Positions 34,085 through 46,163 of a DNA stretch of 64,000 bases are shown one piece after another; position 1 is the first letter of the stretch; every line of letters starts with the position of its first letter. The stretch is from Artocarpus heterophyllus (taxonomy: Eukaryota; Streptophyta; Magnoliopsida; Rosales; Moraceae), in NCBI GenBank assembly GCA_025403435.1, contig CM046345.1, positions 10,048,235 through 10,112,234 of the forward strand, given 5' to 3'. The position numbers were made by a program, and so were the translations under genes. The notes below the pieces were generated by a model. That model made no database searches. It was not told the DNA's origin and saw nothing but the letters and a program-made list of their open reading frames with translations.

Positions 34085-37000
34085 CCGGGGCTGTATCGGA
34101 TCCAATGGCGAGATGCGAAAAATTTAGAAATAACCTGAGGCCGAAAATCAGACAAATGATAGCTGCTGTTCCATCAACAGATTTTCTTGATCTTGTAGCT
34201 GCGGCACAGCGGGCAGAGACAGAACTAAATAACTCCTATGGAGAGTATAAGGGTTCTGGTGGGCGTCAAAGGAAAATAAGTAAGAAAGAGAAGTCACAAG
34301 GGCAAGTCATTCAGCATAGTGGAGTGACTATTGGTGGTGGATCTTCTGGTAGTGGTCGTTTCCAACCGTATGCTTGTCATAACTGTGGACAAGTGGGACA
34401 TCTGAGGAGAAATTGCCCTAACCACCCTACACAATCATCCTTTGCACCAAGGCCACAAGGAAGTCATTTTGGCTCCACTGTTTGGGGAGGGAGTCAAAAT
34501 CGTGGAGCGCCTCAGCAAAACACTCCAGCTTCCCAAGTCTCAGTAACTCAACCTCGAGGGTTCCAGCCTCAGTACAACTATCAACAGCGGCCACAGGGTT
34601 CCAATTTTTATGCTAATCAGAACTTCCAACCGACTCCACAAGGCTCAATGAATCAAAGGCCATATTTTTCTGGGAGAAATAATAATAAGGCTAGTAGTAG
34701 CCAAGGAAACCGAGGAAAAAGTGATAAAGGAAAAGCACCAGCACAAGCTTATGCAATTACGGCTACAGCTGGACAAGCAAAACAGGCTGATCACTCAGTT
34801 GTAGACGGTATGATTCACGTGTCTCATTCTTGGGCTCATGTATTATTTGACACTGGTGCCACTCATTCATTTATATCTATGTTATTTGCTTCCGTACTAC
34901 AATTAGAAACTGAGACATGTAGTTCATCATTAACCCTTAGTACACCAATGGGCGGGATAGCTGAAGTATCCATAATTTGTAAATCAGTGTGTATTGTTAT
35001 AGGAGAACATAAACTATCGGCTGACCTATATGTAATAACTATGACAGAGTTTGATGTAATCTTAGGAATGGATTGGCTAACTAAATACCAGGCAATAGTA
35101 GATTGTCATAGGAAACGTGTCTCTTTATTCACCAAGAATGGACAAGTCGTCGAATTTCAGGCAAAAACAGGAACAGTGACACCAGCCCCGGTGCTAAAGG
35201 CTTGTATTGGAGGACGAAGGAATTTCACCAATCTTGGGACGATCTTTGCTTCAAATGGAGAACTAAAGAAGAGTGACCTATCCTCTCACACTCCTGTGGT
35301 GGACGAATTTTCAGATGTTTTTCCAGATGAATTGCCCGGACTTCCGCCTAATAGAGAAATTGAGTTTGTCATCGACCTAACTCAAGGAGCAACGCCTGTT
35401 TCTATCGCTCCGTATCGAATGGCACCTGCTGAGAAAGTGGAATTGAGGAAGCAGTTGGACGAATTACTGGAAAAAGGATTTATTCGACCAAGTACATCAC
35501 CTTGGGGAGCTCCAGTACTTTTTGTGAAGAAACATGATGGATCGTTGAGGCTCTGTGTCGATTATCGCCAGCTTAATCGATTGACTATCAAGAACAAGTA
35601 CCCTCTACCCCGAATTGATGAGTTGTTCGATCAGTTAGGAGGATCTTGCTATTTCTCAAAGATTGACTTACGATCCGGATATCACCAACTGAAGATAAGA
35701 GAAGAGGACATTCCAAAGACAGCTTTTCGGACTCGCTACGGTCATTTTGAGTTTCTTGTCATGCCTTTCGGGTTGACTAATGCACCAACGGCTTTCATGG
35801 ACTTGATGAACCGTGTCTTTCGACCGTACTTAGATCAATTTATCATTGTCTTCATAGATGATATCTTGATCTATTCTAAAAACGAAGAAGAACATGCTGA
35901 GCATTTGAGGATCGCTCTACAAACGTTGAGAGAACATGGTCTTTATGCAAAAAGAGAAAAATGTGATTTCTGGATGACGAAGGTCAAGTTCCTTGGACAC
36001 GTTGTCTCTGAAGAAGGCATCTCAGTGGACCCCTCCAAAATTGAAGCAGTGCTAAATTGGGAACGACCAAAGAACGTGTCGGAGATTCGAAGTTTCCTCG
36101 GACTAGCTGGATACTATCGACGCTTCGTAGAGAATTTTTCAAAGATTGCTTCTCCATTAACAAAACTCACAAGGAAGAATGTCAAGTTCGTGTGGGATGA
36201 TAAATGTGAAGAAGCATTTGAGGAACTGAAGCAAAGACTCACTAGTGCACCTGTGCTAATCATACCTAACAACGAGGAACCTTACACAGTATACACTGAT
36301 GCCTCAGGAAACGGTTTGGGTTGTGTGTTAATGCAGCATGGACGAGTAGTTGCCTACGCCTCACGCCAATTGAAACCCCATGAGAGGAACTACCCCACAC
36401 ATGATCTTGAGTTAGCTGCTGTGGTTTTCGCACTCAAAATTTGGAGATGTTATCTATATGGCGCAAAGTTCAAGCTATATTCAGATCATCAAAGTCTGAA
36501 ATATTTGTTTACTCAAAAGGATCTCAATCTAAGGCAACGAAGATGGACTGAGTACATGGTGGACTATGACTTTAGTATCCAATATCATCCTGGAAAAGCA
36601 AATGCCATGGCAGATGCTCTAAGTCGTAAGAACAACGGACGTATAGCCAGTTTAGCATTGGAAGATTGGAGACGAGTCACCATCGCCGACTTCAACTTGC
36701 AATATTATGAAGATGACGAGAGAGCTTTCCTATTCAATGTGATAGCAACTCCTACGTTAATTCAGAAAGTAAAACAAGGACAATGGCACGATGAAGGATT
36801 ACGTAGGGTTTGGGAGCAAATACAAAATGGAGAACAACTGGATGGATGGCAGATTGAGCCAGAAGGATTTTTACTTTACAAAGGAAGATTAGTTGTTCCA
36901 GAGGATCCATATCTCAGGCATGCGGTGCTAGATGAGGCTCACCGTTCAAAGTTTGCTATTCATCCTGGAAGCACAAAAATGTATATGGATCTAAAACGAC

Positions 37001-38184
37001 AATACTGGTGGCGAGGAATGAAACGAGATGTAGCAACCTTTGTCTCTAAGTGCATGACGTGCCAACAGGTTAAAGCGGAACATCAAAAGCCTGGAGGCGA
37101 GTTGAGGAGCTTACCTATTCCAGAATGGAAGTGGGATCATGTGACAATGGACTTTGTTACTGGATTTCCTAAGACTCAAATAAGGCATGACGTCGTTTGG
37201 GTAATTGTAGATCGTTTAACTAAGACAGCCCACTTCATCCCAATCAGAACTAGTTATAGTGTCTCAAAATTATGTCAATTATACGTGGAAAAGGTAGTGA
37301 CATTGCATGGAGTGCCAATGTCAATAGTTTCCGATAGAGATACACGTTTCACGTCGAAATTTTGGAGAGGATTGCAGAGGGCCTTGGGAACTCAATTGAA
37401 TTTTAGTACAGCTTTTCATCCTCAAACAGATGGACAATCTGAACGTGTCATTCAGATTCTCGAGGATATGCTTCGGGCTTGTGTGCTGGACTTTGGAACA
37501 AATTGGGCTACACAGCTGCCATATGTTGAATTCGCATATAACAACAGTTACCAAGCAAGTATTAGAATGGCTCCATATGAGGCCTTATATGGTAGACCTT
37601 GTAGATCTCCATTGTGTTGGGCTGAAAAGGAAGAGCGTCTTGAACTTGGGCCTCAGTTTATCAGAGAAACAACGGACAAGATCCAGATTATTTGCGAACG
37701 TCTTCAGACAGTTCAAAGTCGACAAAAGAGTTATGCAGATAAGAGGAGGCGACCTTTAGAGTTCATGATTGGAGACTTTGTGTTCTTAAAAGTGAAACCA
37801 AAACGAGGTGTATCTCGATTTGGTGTTAAAGGAAAGTTAGCACCAAGGTATACAGGACCGTTTGAGATTGTGGAACGCATTGGAACGTTGGCATACCGTT
37901 TAGACCTACCACCACAATTGTCTCATGTACATAATGTGTTTCATGTATCGATGTTGAGAAAGTATGAACCCGACCCTTCACATGTGATCATGTGGACAGA
38001 TGTGCCGATTCAAGGAGATACGAATTATGAAGAAATTCCAGTTCAAATACTGGATCATGAAATAAAAATATTACGTCGTCGTGAAATTCCTCTGGTGAAA
38101 GTGATGTGGCAACACCATGATGTGGAGGAAGCCACATGGGAACTTGAATCTGAAATGAGAGAAAAGTATCCACAATTGTTTTAA
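34069..38184 (+). CDS. Truncated but open Ty3/gypsy (Tekay-type) gag-pol polyprotein with chromodomain
   Basis: Open from ATG 34069 to TAA 38182-38184 (1371 aa). The ATG and first five codons come from duplicated host flank, so the usual gag N-terminus is lost. Present in order: gag C-terminal part; CCHC knuckle [14 protein letters not shown] (from 34375); Gln/Pro-rich linker; protease [10 protein letters not shown] (near 34846); reverse transcriptase with [10 protein letters not shown] and [11 protein letters not shown] (near 35850); RNase H YTDASG (36292); integrase zinc finger HPGSTKMY...CMTCQQVK, core [10 protein letters not shown] and [14 protein letters not shown]-type region; and a C-terminal chromodomain-like segment ([18 protein letters not shown]). 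No internal stop or frameshift, so pol enzymes could still be made if transcribed. Such a copy could in principle supply pol, but not complete gag, to non-autonomous relatives. Confidence 0.93.
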   Translation: MIKVNPGAVSDPMARCEKFRNNLRPKIRQMIAAVPSTDFLDLVAAAQRAETELNNSYGEYKGSGGRQRKISKKEKSQGQVIQHSGVTIGGGSSGSGRFQPYACHNCGQVGHLRRNCPNHPTQSSFAPRPQGSHFGSTVWGGSQNRGAPQQNTPASQVSVTQPRGFQPQYNYQQRPQGSNFYANQNFQPTPQGSMNQRPYFSGRNNNKASSSQGNRGKSDKGKAPAQAYAITATAGQAKQADHSVVDGMIHVSHSWAHVLFDTGATHSFISMLFASVLQLETETCSSSLTLSTPMGGIAEVSIICKSVCIVIGEHKLSADLYVITMTEFDVILGMDWLTKYQAIVDCHRKRVSLFTKNGQVVEFQAKTGTVTPAPVLKACIGGRRNFTNLGTIFASNGELKKSDLSSHTPVVDEFSDVFPDELPGLPPNREIEFVIDLTQGATPVSIAPYRMAPAEKVELRKQLDELLEKGFIRPSTSPWGAPVLFVKKHDGSLRLCVDYRQLNRLTIKNKYPLPRIDELFDQLGGSCYFSKIDLRSGYHQLKIREEDIPKTAFRTRYGHFEFLVMPFGLTNAPTAFMDLMNRVFRPYLDQFIIVFIDDILIYSKNEEEHAEHLRIALQTLREHGLYAKREKCDFWMTKVKFLGHVVSEEGISVDPSKIEAVLNWERPKNVSEIRSFLGLAGYYRRFVENFSKIASPLTKLTRKNVKFVWDDKCEEAFEELKQRLTSAPVLIIPNNEEPYTVYTDASGNGLGCVLMQHGRVVAYASRQLKPHERNYPTHDLELAAVVFALKIWRCYLYGAKFKLYSDHQSLKYLFTQKDLNLRQRRWTEYMVDYDFSIQYHPGKANAMADALSRKNNGRIASLALEDWRRVTIADFNLQYYEDDERAFLFNVIATPTLIQKVKQGQWHDEGLRRVWEQIQNGEQLDGWQIEPEGFLLYKGRLVVPEDPYLRHAVLDEAHRSKFAIHPGSTKMYMDLKRQYWWRGMKRDVATFVSKCMTCQQVKAEHQKPGGELRSLPIPEWKWDHVTMDFVTGFPKTQIRHDVVWVIVDRLTKTAHFIPIRTSYSVSKLCQLYVEKVVTLHGVPMSIVSDRDTRFTSKFWRGLQRALGTQLNFSTAFHPQTDGQSERVIQILEDMLRACVLDFGTNWATQLPYVEFAYNNSYQASIRMAPYEALYGRPCRSPLCWAEKEERLELGPQFIRETTDKIQIICERLQTVQSRQKSYADKRRRPLEFMIGDFVFLKVKPKRGVSRFGVKGKLAPRYTGPFEIVERIGTLAYRLDLPPQLSHVHNVFHVSMLRKYEPDPSHVIMWTDVPIQGDTNYEEIPVQILDHEIKILRRREIPLVKVMWQHHDVEEATWELESEMREKYPQLF

Positions 38185-38201
38185 CATTGTAATCAGTGTA
38201 A

Positions 38202-38240
38202 GAAATTTCGAGGACGAAATTTTTTATAGGAGGGGAGAGC
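38202..38240 (+). other. Conserved hairpin and polypurine tract of the Tekay-type element
   Basis: GAAATTTCG / CGAAATTT stem (38202-38222), then AGGAGGGGAGAGC directly before the LTR. The same hairpin occurs in the non-autonomous element at 16043. Confidence 0.88.
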
Positions 38241-41044
38241 TGTAACACCCGTATTTTTAACGGGCATGATTTTGTAAAATTTAATGAATAAAATGTGACT
38301 ATTTAAAATTACTAAGTCGTTTACGATCATTAAAAAAAAAATACCACTTTAGTATTTTCTTACCAAGTCTTCCTAAGAAACATTCAAAATTTACCAACAC
38401 TTCTACCAATCTTGTCTCCCTAAATTATTGCTCAATTATATAGCCTTCTTCTTATTTTGCTAAAGGTATCCGAAGGGGACATTGAATTATTTTCCCTCAA
38501 TTCATAAAAGACATGGAGATATTTTCTCAACCACCTCTTTAATTATTTCCTTATCTTCTTCTATAATTCACTCCAATTGTCCCCTCAATTATGTTAGCAT
38601 GATTTGCTAAAAATCTTCATGGGAGACAAGATGATATTTTCCTTTAAGACTCTTTTGTTTCTTCTTACAACTTTCCCCCGTAAACATCCCATTCCTCTTA
38701 AGCATTTTGATATCTTTTTATTTAACTATCACCACCTTCTTCTCTAGTTCTCATTCTCTCCCTTTCTCACTTCAAATTTCTAACTAAAGACATAGAGCAC
38801 AAAGCTCTCTTTGTGGCCAAGACAATTATAATTCCCAACCATGATCGAGGCGGTTTTAGAGTTAATTCAAGCTTGATTGTTAACCCAAACTTTGGTGCTT
38901 TTCAAAGAAGTTTTGAGGTAGGTTTTCTTTAATCTAAACTTAGTTTTTAGTATGTATTTTCTCCATGTTTAATGCATAATTTTCGTGTTCAAAATTCATG
39001 CAAATTTCTAGTTAAGTTAACATGCATCCTTAAACATTTATGAACAAAAACTTGAGTCTTGAGTTACAACCCACAACCAACTTTTATTTTGGTTTGATGA
39101 CAATGTTAGAAACATGTTAGGAATGTTTAAAACCGGTTTCCATAACTTTAAGATTGATGTTCTAATGTTTTGAGCTTAAAGAGCAAATTTAAGCATGTTT
39201 TCATCATTATTTACAAGAAAGGCTAGAGATATAATTTGATAATGATTTTGGTATAAAACTCATGAGAATATGTTTATTCTGATTATATAATGCATGTTGC
39301 ATATTTTGGAATGGTTTTGAGATTTTAAACAAGGATAATATGCTTTAAGTTAAAGAAAAATTTGACATCCCATAAACTTTATAATACCTCTATGGGCAGT
39401 GGCTATTTCTTAAAATTCTGGAGTTAAATGAAAATGAATTTTGTAAATTGGTTTGCATATTTAAAAATTAGACATCCTAAGCTTTCCAATGAGCTATCAT
39501 GACCCTAAATCGGAGTTGTATTTTAATTTCTATGAATTTTTCAATTTTCGGATTAGAAACTAGTAAACCTGCCAGTGGTAATAAACCACTCGTCTATCTT
39601 AAGTAAACCACCTGTTAACCCGTGTGTTAATTGTAGATAGTGAACCCGCCTTTTTACAAAAGTATACCACCAAGTTGCCATGGTATACTAGCTGTTAACT
39701 TGAACCAAAAACCCAATTTTGCTCACCTTCTAGTCTCTTAATGTCTTACAACCTTTCCAATACTACCCTAAATGATTTATGAATTCTTATTAGAGACTAA
39801 AACATAAAAATTGCTTGTATGTATTTTATATTGCATTTAAGATAAAAATTGTTTACTTGGTATTTAAAGAACAATTGCATAAAAATACTTTAATGGCACT
39901 AGTAGACGGGTTTACACATAATTCACTTATGAATGTGATTATACGTTGTGCTTTAGTTTTAATTGTCCTTATGCATGCCTTAGGGTCAAGGATGTGTGGA
40001 GCTAACGTTGATTAATTCCGAGAATAAAAGTTTGTTGTTAAGCTTTGAAGGTAGGGATTCTATTACTCATCTTTTGTGAGGTTTTGGTAAATTAAATTTG
40101 ATTGTTTTATATTGTAAAATATGTATATTGTATAGCGATAAATATAATGATTTGACATATGTTATAAATTGAGAAGCATGGTTAGGAAATTGACTCTATA
40201 AATATAAATTGAATACAAAGGAATAGTGAGATGTAAAAAGGGCGACGGTTACGTCCTTGGGCACGAATACCCTAAAAGGAAAAATAGGGGGAAGGTGATG
40301 ACGCTTCCTTGGGTTGAAAGTCCCAGAACGCACTGTACAGGAATCGATTTGGTGAGGACTCGGGGCTTGATGTCCCCTCACCGGAACACCCTTGAAATGT
40401 TTATAGGGTGATCAAGTACGCCCATTTGGGTTTCGATGAGTTGAGTGATACTCAATTTAACATGGATACCTAGGAACAATGATGATTGGTAATATTTGTA
40501 TAAATGTGTAATTATGACACTTGGTAATGATTAACTACGGTATCCATAAGATGTGATCATAATAAACCTCATAATCTGGAATATGATGTAACCTACTAAC
40601 CATGCAGTTTTTAATGTGGTAATGGATAAACCATAAGGTGAGTCATGATTTCCCTACTGGGCATGTCGATGCTCATCCCTATCATATCTTCATATCTCAG
40701 GTGGAACTCAGTGCAACATATTTGAAGAGGAATAAGCGAAAACAATCTTGTTGTTTTCGTTTTAGAAGACCCTGTTTAATTACAACTTATCTACAACATG
40801 TAAGAGTTGTATTATTTTTTTATGGCTGTGTTAAGTTATTTGGGGATTGTACTATGGTGATGATGACTGTAATTATATATATTTGGTGCTACACTAAAAA
40901 CTGTGGTTTGTATTTAAAACGTTTATTTTTATTTTTCTTGTTGTTTAAAGACCCATGGGCATTGTTTAATTGATTTAAATAATATAAAATTTAAAATTAT
41001 TTTTATTTATTTAAAACTGTTAACCCCCACATAGGGGTGTTACA
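38241..41044 (+). repeat. Tekay-type 3' LTR
   Basis: 2804 bp, TGTAACACCC...GTTACA. It differs from 30831-33635 by about a dozen substitutions and one T-run length. Confidence 0.93.
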
Positions 41045-41493
41045 AAATCCCCTAATTTTTATTTTATTTTTTTTCCTCATTCTTGCCTTTGTGTGGGATT
41101 TTGCTTCTTTTTTTTTTTTTTTAGCATGTGATTTGATGATATTTTCTTTCCCCTTCTTTTTCATCTTGAATCTTGTGTATTATGTATCTTTGTTTCATAA
41201 GTGTTTTCCTTAGTGTCAAAGAAATCTAATGAGAGCAGTTCTTCTTTTTTCTTTTTTTTTTTGTTTCATGAACATATTTTTTTAGGGAAAAATAATTTTA
41301 AAAAAGGAAGCCATCTTATTCATCAAATGAGAGCACCTTTTTGTTTTTCATAAGATAATTAAAAAGATGGAGAGTCGGAATTCTGGATATTTCTTGGTGC
41401 ACAAAAAAACCTCACATGCATATAGATTCTTCACCAAGTGAGGAAGTAAATTTCTCACATAATCTGTCTAATTGAGAATGATAAAGGTGAATC
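41045..41493 (+). repeat. Duplicated host flank, second copy (original position)
   Basis: Same 449 bp as 33636-34084, here continuing without a break into TTTGACTTTATC and unique intergenic DNA. This is probably the ancestral flank. Confidence 0.88.
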
Positions 41494-42401
41494 TTTGACT
41501 TTATCATGACAACATGTAACCTTATCAGTCCACCAAATAAAATGAAATAATTTCTTACCTTTATCATGCATATATTTTAATATAAATACAAAAAGAGAAT
41601 GAATTTTACGTAGTGTTTACAGGACGTTGGAAACTTGAAATGTTTTTTTTTTTTCAAAGCCTTTTTTTTCAAGCGAAACATTTTTTAAGCTTTTTTGTAC
41701 TTTTTTTTTCCTTTAGGCTTTCATAACGGTTTTTCTCTTTTAAAAACCCTTTTTTTTATTTATTATTATTTTTTTGTTAACATACTTAACATGCCTCCAA
41801 TCAAAAGCAAGTCTTCACCTAAAAAGTTTATAACAATAGGATATTTAGGATAGCGGTTGAAACTAAAAATATTGATCTAAAAACTATAACATATAAGAGT
41901 TTTATACCGTAGTAATTTTTTATTTTTTATTATGGCTATTAAGAATTTTACATTGTTTGTTAGAACCAACTGTTTTAATCGAAATGCCACACAGCCATTA
42001 AGTGCAAAATATTGTTAACCACCTATAAAAGAACCACCAATCATTGTGATATGCAGAATCAAGTTCTTAAAGATGTAACAAACATAAGCAACGCAGAAAA
42101 AAAAGAAAAAAAGAATAATCATGTAACATCATTGAACGAATGCAAAATGCAAATAATAAAAAAAATAGGATCCATTAGTTTAATCAATTTTTTTAATATA
42201 TCGAGCCAAAATATATTTATTTTTTAATTAAAAAAATAGAGCAGACAAGATTCATGCACACTCTGTAGTGCTCATATTTAAGGAAAATAAAATTTAGTTG
42301 AAAATCATCAACTTGAATATTTCGTCAAGGAGATTTAGCGGTTGGAATTCAACGAAGATCATGGAACTACCTGTAGTTGTGCGTTGATGACAGTTCTATT
42401 T

Positions 42402-42432
<31 letters not shown>

Positions 42433-42457
42433 TTATATATATATATATATTATATAA
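42402..42457. repeat. AT microsatellite
   Basis: Interrupted (TA)n tract. Confidence 0.9.
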
Positions 42458-43472
42458 TTAAGTATGGTTTGCATTTTTCTTATTCATTTCTATGGGTAAC
42501 CACTTTGTTTTCCCCTTGTTTTCTTTGCAACCAATCTTACCTCTCTGCGTTTCATTGTCCCCCTTGAGTTCTATTGACAAAGAGAAAACTTCTAAAATGC
42601 AAATAATGTCCTTAACCTCCCTTTTGATAATCTTGTGCTCATAAAGTGAACAACTTTCATAATTTCTGTAATAAAATGAAAGAGCCATTTACTGTGCCTA
42701 GAGAATTGAAAATGTAGAATCATATTTGGAGTTTTTTTTTTTTTTTTTTTAATTGTGGGTTAACTCTTCAGATAATGGCTGTTTTTGAACTTTAAATTTA
42801 ACAGGTCAAAATATTTTTTAAAAAAAGTCTAAATCTTTAAAACTGATAAAATATAATACAAATTTGTCGATTTAAAATAGATATTTACTAATAGTTTTTT
42901 TTTCCGTTCTTCATCATGGAATTCTCAATTAAGACACAATATTTTACGAAGAATTATGTAATAGAGTACAAAATTAAAAAAAAAAATAAACTATTAGTTG
43001 ATATAAAAGTACGATAGTTAAACTTGAAAAAAGTGCGACGATTTAAAATTATAACATTTTTTTTTTGTAAGCATTCCTATTTAATTCATGAGGTTAAAAC
43101 TTCGTCACTCATAAAATAATTGATCTCAATCTAAAAAATACACTATAAATTAGACTACGTTTTATTGTTTTATGAACCCTGAAGGTTTAATTTTATGCGA
43201 TTAAAAATGATTTTTCTTTTTTCCGGCTTATCCTACCATTATCCATATCTTATATGCCCATCTAACCTTCTTCCCCTTTTGCATTTAACTTTCCCAAGTT
43301 ACTTTTGCCCATGAAAACAAATGCTTTTTATCCCTTCTCTTTTCTCTCTCACCTTGCGTAGTTGTCTGCATAGTTGTCTGTTCATTTAAAATAACCTAAA
43401 GAACCACCGAAAGCCGAAAGCCGAAAGCCTGTAAAGTTGGTGAACTCATCCATGCCCATTTTACATATCAAG

Positions 43473-43474
<2 letters not shown>

Positions 43475-43527
<53 letters not shown>
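43475..43527. repeat. Compound (TC)n-(TA)n microsatellite
   Basis: About 17 TC units run directly into about 9 TA units. Confidence 0.92.
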
Positions 43528-43528
<1 letters not shown>

Positions 43529-44499
43529 TATCTTGGAATTTTATATTAATGTCTTTACTTATATTCTTTCACAAAGTCTTACACGTTTCAAATTTTGCGG
43601 GGGTATTATTGCTGCATGATTAGTTTACAGTTTTGTAATGGCTTTTAGGCTTGCTCTACTCTCTTAACTCTCTTAACAAGTTGACTAGAAAAAGGCTCTC
43701 TGTTTCGAACTCCATTTAGTGGCAAAGCAACTGAATTATTTCTTCTGTTTTTCTTTTTTCCCCTCTTTTTTGTAAAGTGGTGATATGATAACCAGATCAC
43801 AAAGACCCCGACAGAAGCTTTAATGGAGCAAAGCATGGCTGCCACTAGCTGATTGGCAAACGACATTGTGACACCCAACAGCTAAAGAAGAATTTGGGAA
43901 GCATAGCTGATTTGATATATATATATATATATACACACATATATATACACATATATAATATATGTATGCTAAGAATACTTACTTTCTCACTCTTTTCTAC
44001 ACTCTTCAATCTGACACATAAAATCCATTAACATTATAAATTATTATTTAAACAGAAAATAAAAATGAAGTCTACATGTCGCCGTTTATGCGTCAAACAG
44101 TTAATGGAGGTATAGTTAACACTTCTCATACACATATATACTCTGAGCATATTCTTTCTACTTCAATCAATCACATGAAGATATTAGTTGTAACACCTTG
44201 AAATTGATTTAATGATATTATAATGTAAAATGATGGATTAATGTGTCATAATTAATATTTTAAAATTAATTTGATCATTTAATAAAATTTTGGGTGTAAA
44301 GTTGTTTTGGTTATCTTAATGACTTCTACTTGTTTTTAATTATTTTAAATGTTATTTTGAATATTTGGGATACAAAAATTTATAAAATGTCAAATATATT
44401 TCGTTTTACAAAACCGTGAGTGGCACATAGTTTTCACACAGTAAAACCATCAACTATTTCTCTCTATTTATTCTCTCTCCTCTCCCTCTCTTTGATTCA

Positions 44500-44530
<31 letters not shown>

Positions 44531-45848
44531 CGAGCGCCTTTCACTCTCTCTCTCGGTCTCTCTTCTTCTCTCTCCTTTTCTCTCAAATTTTAACTCTAAT
44601 CAAGCTCAAGCTTCGGGTTTTGGTGGATTGGAAGCTCGGGAGCTCGATTGAACAACCAAAGACGTGAATTGAAGCTTGAATTTGAGGTTAGATTTGAAAT
44701 TTCTAAACTTTTTCAAATGTTTAATTTTTCATGCATTTTTGAAATCTAAGTTTGTTTGAGCTTAGAAAACCCTTGATTTGAGTTAAAGGAACTTAGAATA
44801 ACTAGGATCTCTGCTTTGTTTAAAGAAAAATGGATTAGATTCAAGATTTTTCATTTTTTCCTATTTTTGGATTTTTAGGATTTTGTGTTCAAATCTTGTT
44901 TAAATGAGTTCAAAAGTGTTCTATTATGTTTTTCTATCATCTATGATTGTTTTATATGCCTAGGATTTGAGAAAAATAGGTTAAAATGAAGATTTGAGTT
45001 TTGGGAGACCCAAAACCCGTAACTACAATTTCTAAAAATTTTCCAGTTCGGCAGGCCGGATTTATCCGTCCAACAGGCCGAACCTGGGAATGTTCGGCAG
45101 ACCGGACATGGTCCTCTGGCAGGCCGAACTGTGCAGTTCGGCCGACCGAATCACAGGATCGGCAGGTCGACCGAACAATGGTAAATTTTGTGATTTTTAT
45201 CTTTTTTTACTGTTTTAAATCCCAATTGAAATTCCAACTTTATAAAATGATTTTAAGGATACAATTTGTACACTATGACATCATGAAATGGTTTAGTAAC
45301 ATAGAATGTCTCAAACTAGATATTGATCAACTTAGTTTGTATCTAGGATCGTTCGTTGTTTCGCAGAGCTAACATATAGCGGGCCGGGATTACGGTGTGG
45401 GGGCACCGACATGAGTATCGAGATAGGACTTTTACCCCTTCTTTGGTAACCCAGTTTCAAATGATTTGGCTTTGAAAAGGGTTTTTATCAAAATGTTTTC
45501 AACGGTTGATTGAAAATGAATTTATCAGTTATATTTTAATAAACCGTGAACTGAAATAAACTTCATAATGAATGATAATGAAAACATCTGGTAAATGAAT
45601 TTTTAATAATGATAGAAATGAACACAAGGGCATGATGCCATATCAGAGATCGGGTCGGGTAGCGATCGACCTTGGGGGTAGGTCTCGAAACCCAGCTGGG
45701 CCACTACGGTGTTGTTATTCATATGGTTTGCCTAGGAAAAGAAAATGATGAGATTTTTGGTCGACCAAATAAACTATTTTGGGTAAGAATGGTTTTACTT
45801 AAATTTATTTATCAAGTTTTCTTTTAAATAATCTCTTGAATAACGATA

Positions 45849-46147
45849 TGTCGTCAAATCAGGGATTTTGTGTGTTTTTGTTATCATTTGAATAAATTAG
45901 GAAATCACATAAAATCAGGGAGTTAAAGAAATCAGGGATTTTTTGTGAATAAATTAGGAAATCACATAAAATCAGGGAGTTAAAGAAATACTGATTTTAT
46001 GTTCCTATTCCTGATTTTATGTTCCTAAAATTAGTCCTAGAATCACTCTTTATTTTTTCCTATTTATGTGTACCGGCTATTGTTTTCAAGAATAAGAAAA
46101 AAGTTATTCAGACTACTTCCCTATCTTTTCTATCTTCTTTTTCTACA
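45849..46147 (+). repeat. 5' LTR of the decayed copia element
   Basis: 299 bp ending TCTACA. It contains repeated AAATCAGGG words and their complements (CCTGATTTTAT), so much of the LTR can fold back on itself. Confidence 0.9.
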
Positions 46148-46163
46148 TGGTATCAGAGACGGC

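Larger units (their letters stand above)
30826..41049 (+). mobile_element. Rearranged Tekay/Del-type chromovirus (Ty3/gypsy) locus
   Basis: Order: AAATC (30826-30830), LTR 30831-33635, AAATC (33636-33640) plus 444 bp of flank to 34084, truncated gag-pol 34085-38184, hairpin and polypurine tract, LTR 38241-41044, AAATC (41045-41049), and the same flank again to 41493. The first LTR thus has a target duplication on both sides like a solo LTR. The primer-binding site, leader and N-terminal gag are missing, replaced by host flank. The two LTRs differ at about a dozen sites by eye. This is best explained by recombination between a solo-LTR copy and a full-length copy of the same insertion. Confidence 0.88.
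41494..44183. other. AT-rich intergenic DNA with microsatellites
   Basis: Contains a MITE-like stretch (about 41850-41975), an AT microsatellite (42402-42457), a TC-TA compound microsatellite (43475-43527) and an AT/AC tract (43917-43960). A 77-codon minus-strand frame (43645-43878) has a hydrophobic start, but nothing else supports it as a gene. Confidence 0.55.

Noticed and set aside
43645..43878. 77-codon minus-strand frame with a hydrophobic N-terminus
   Set aside because: No homologue recognised, flanked by microsatellites, no clear promoter; chance frame cannot be excluded.
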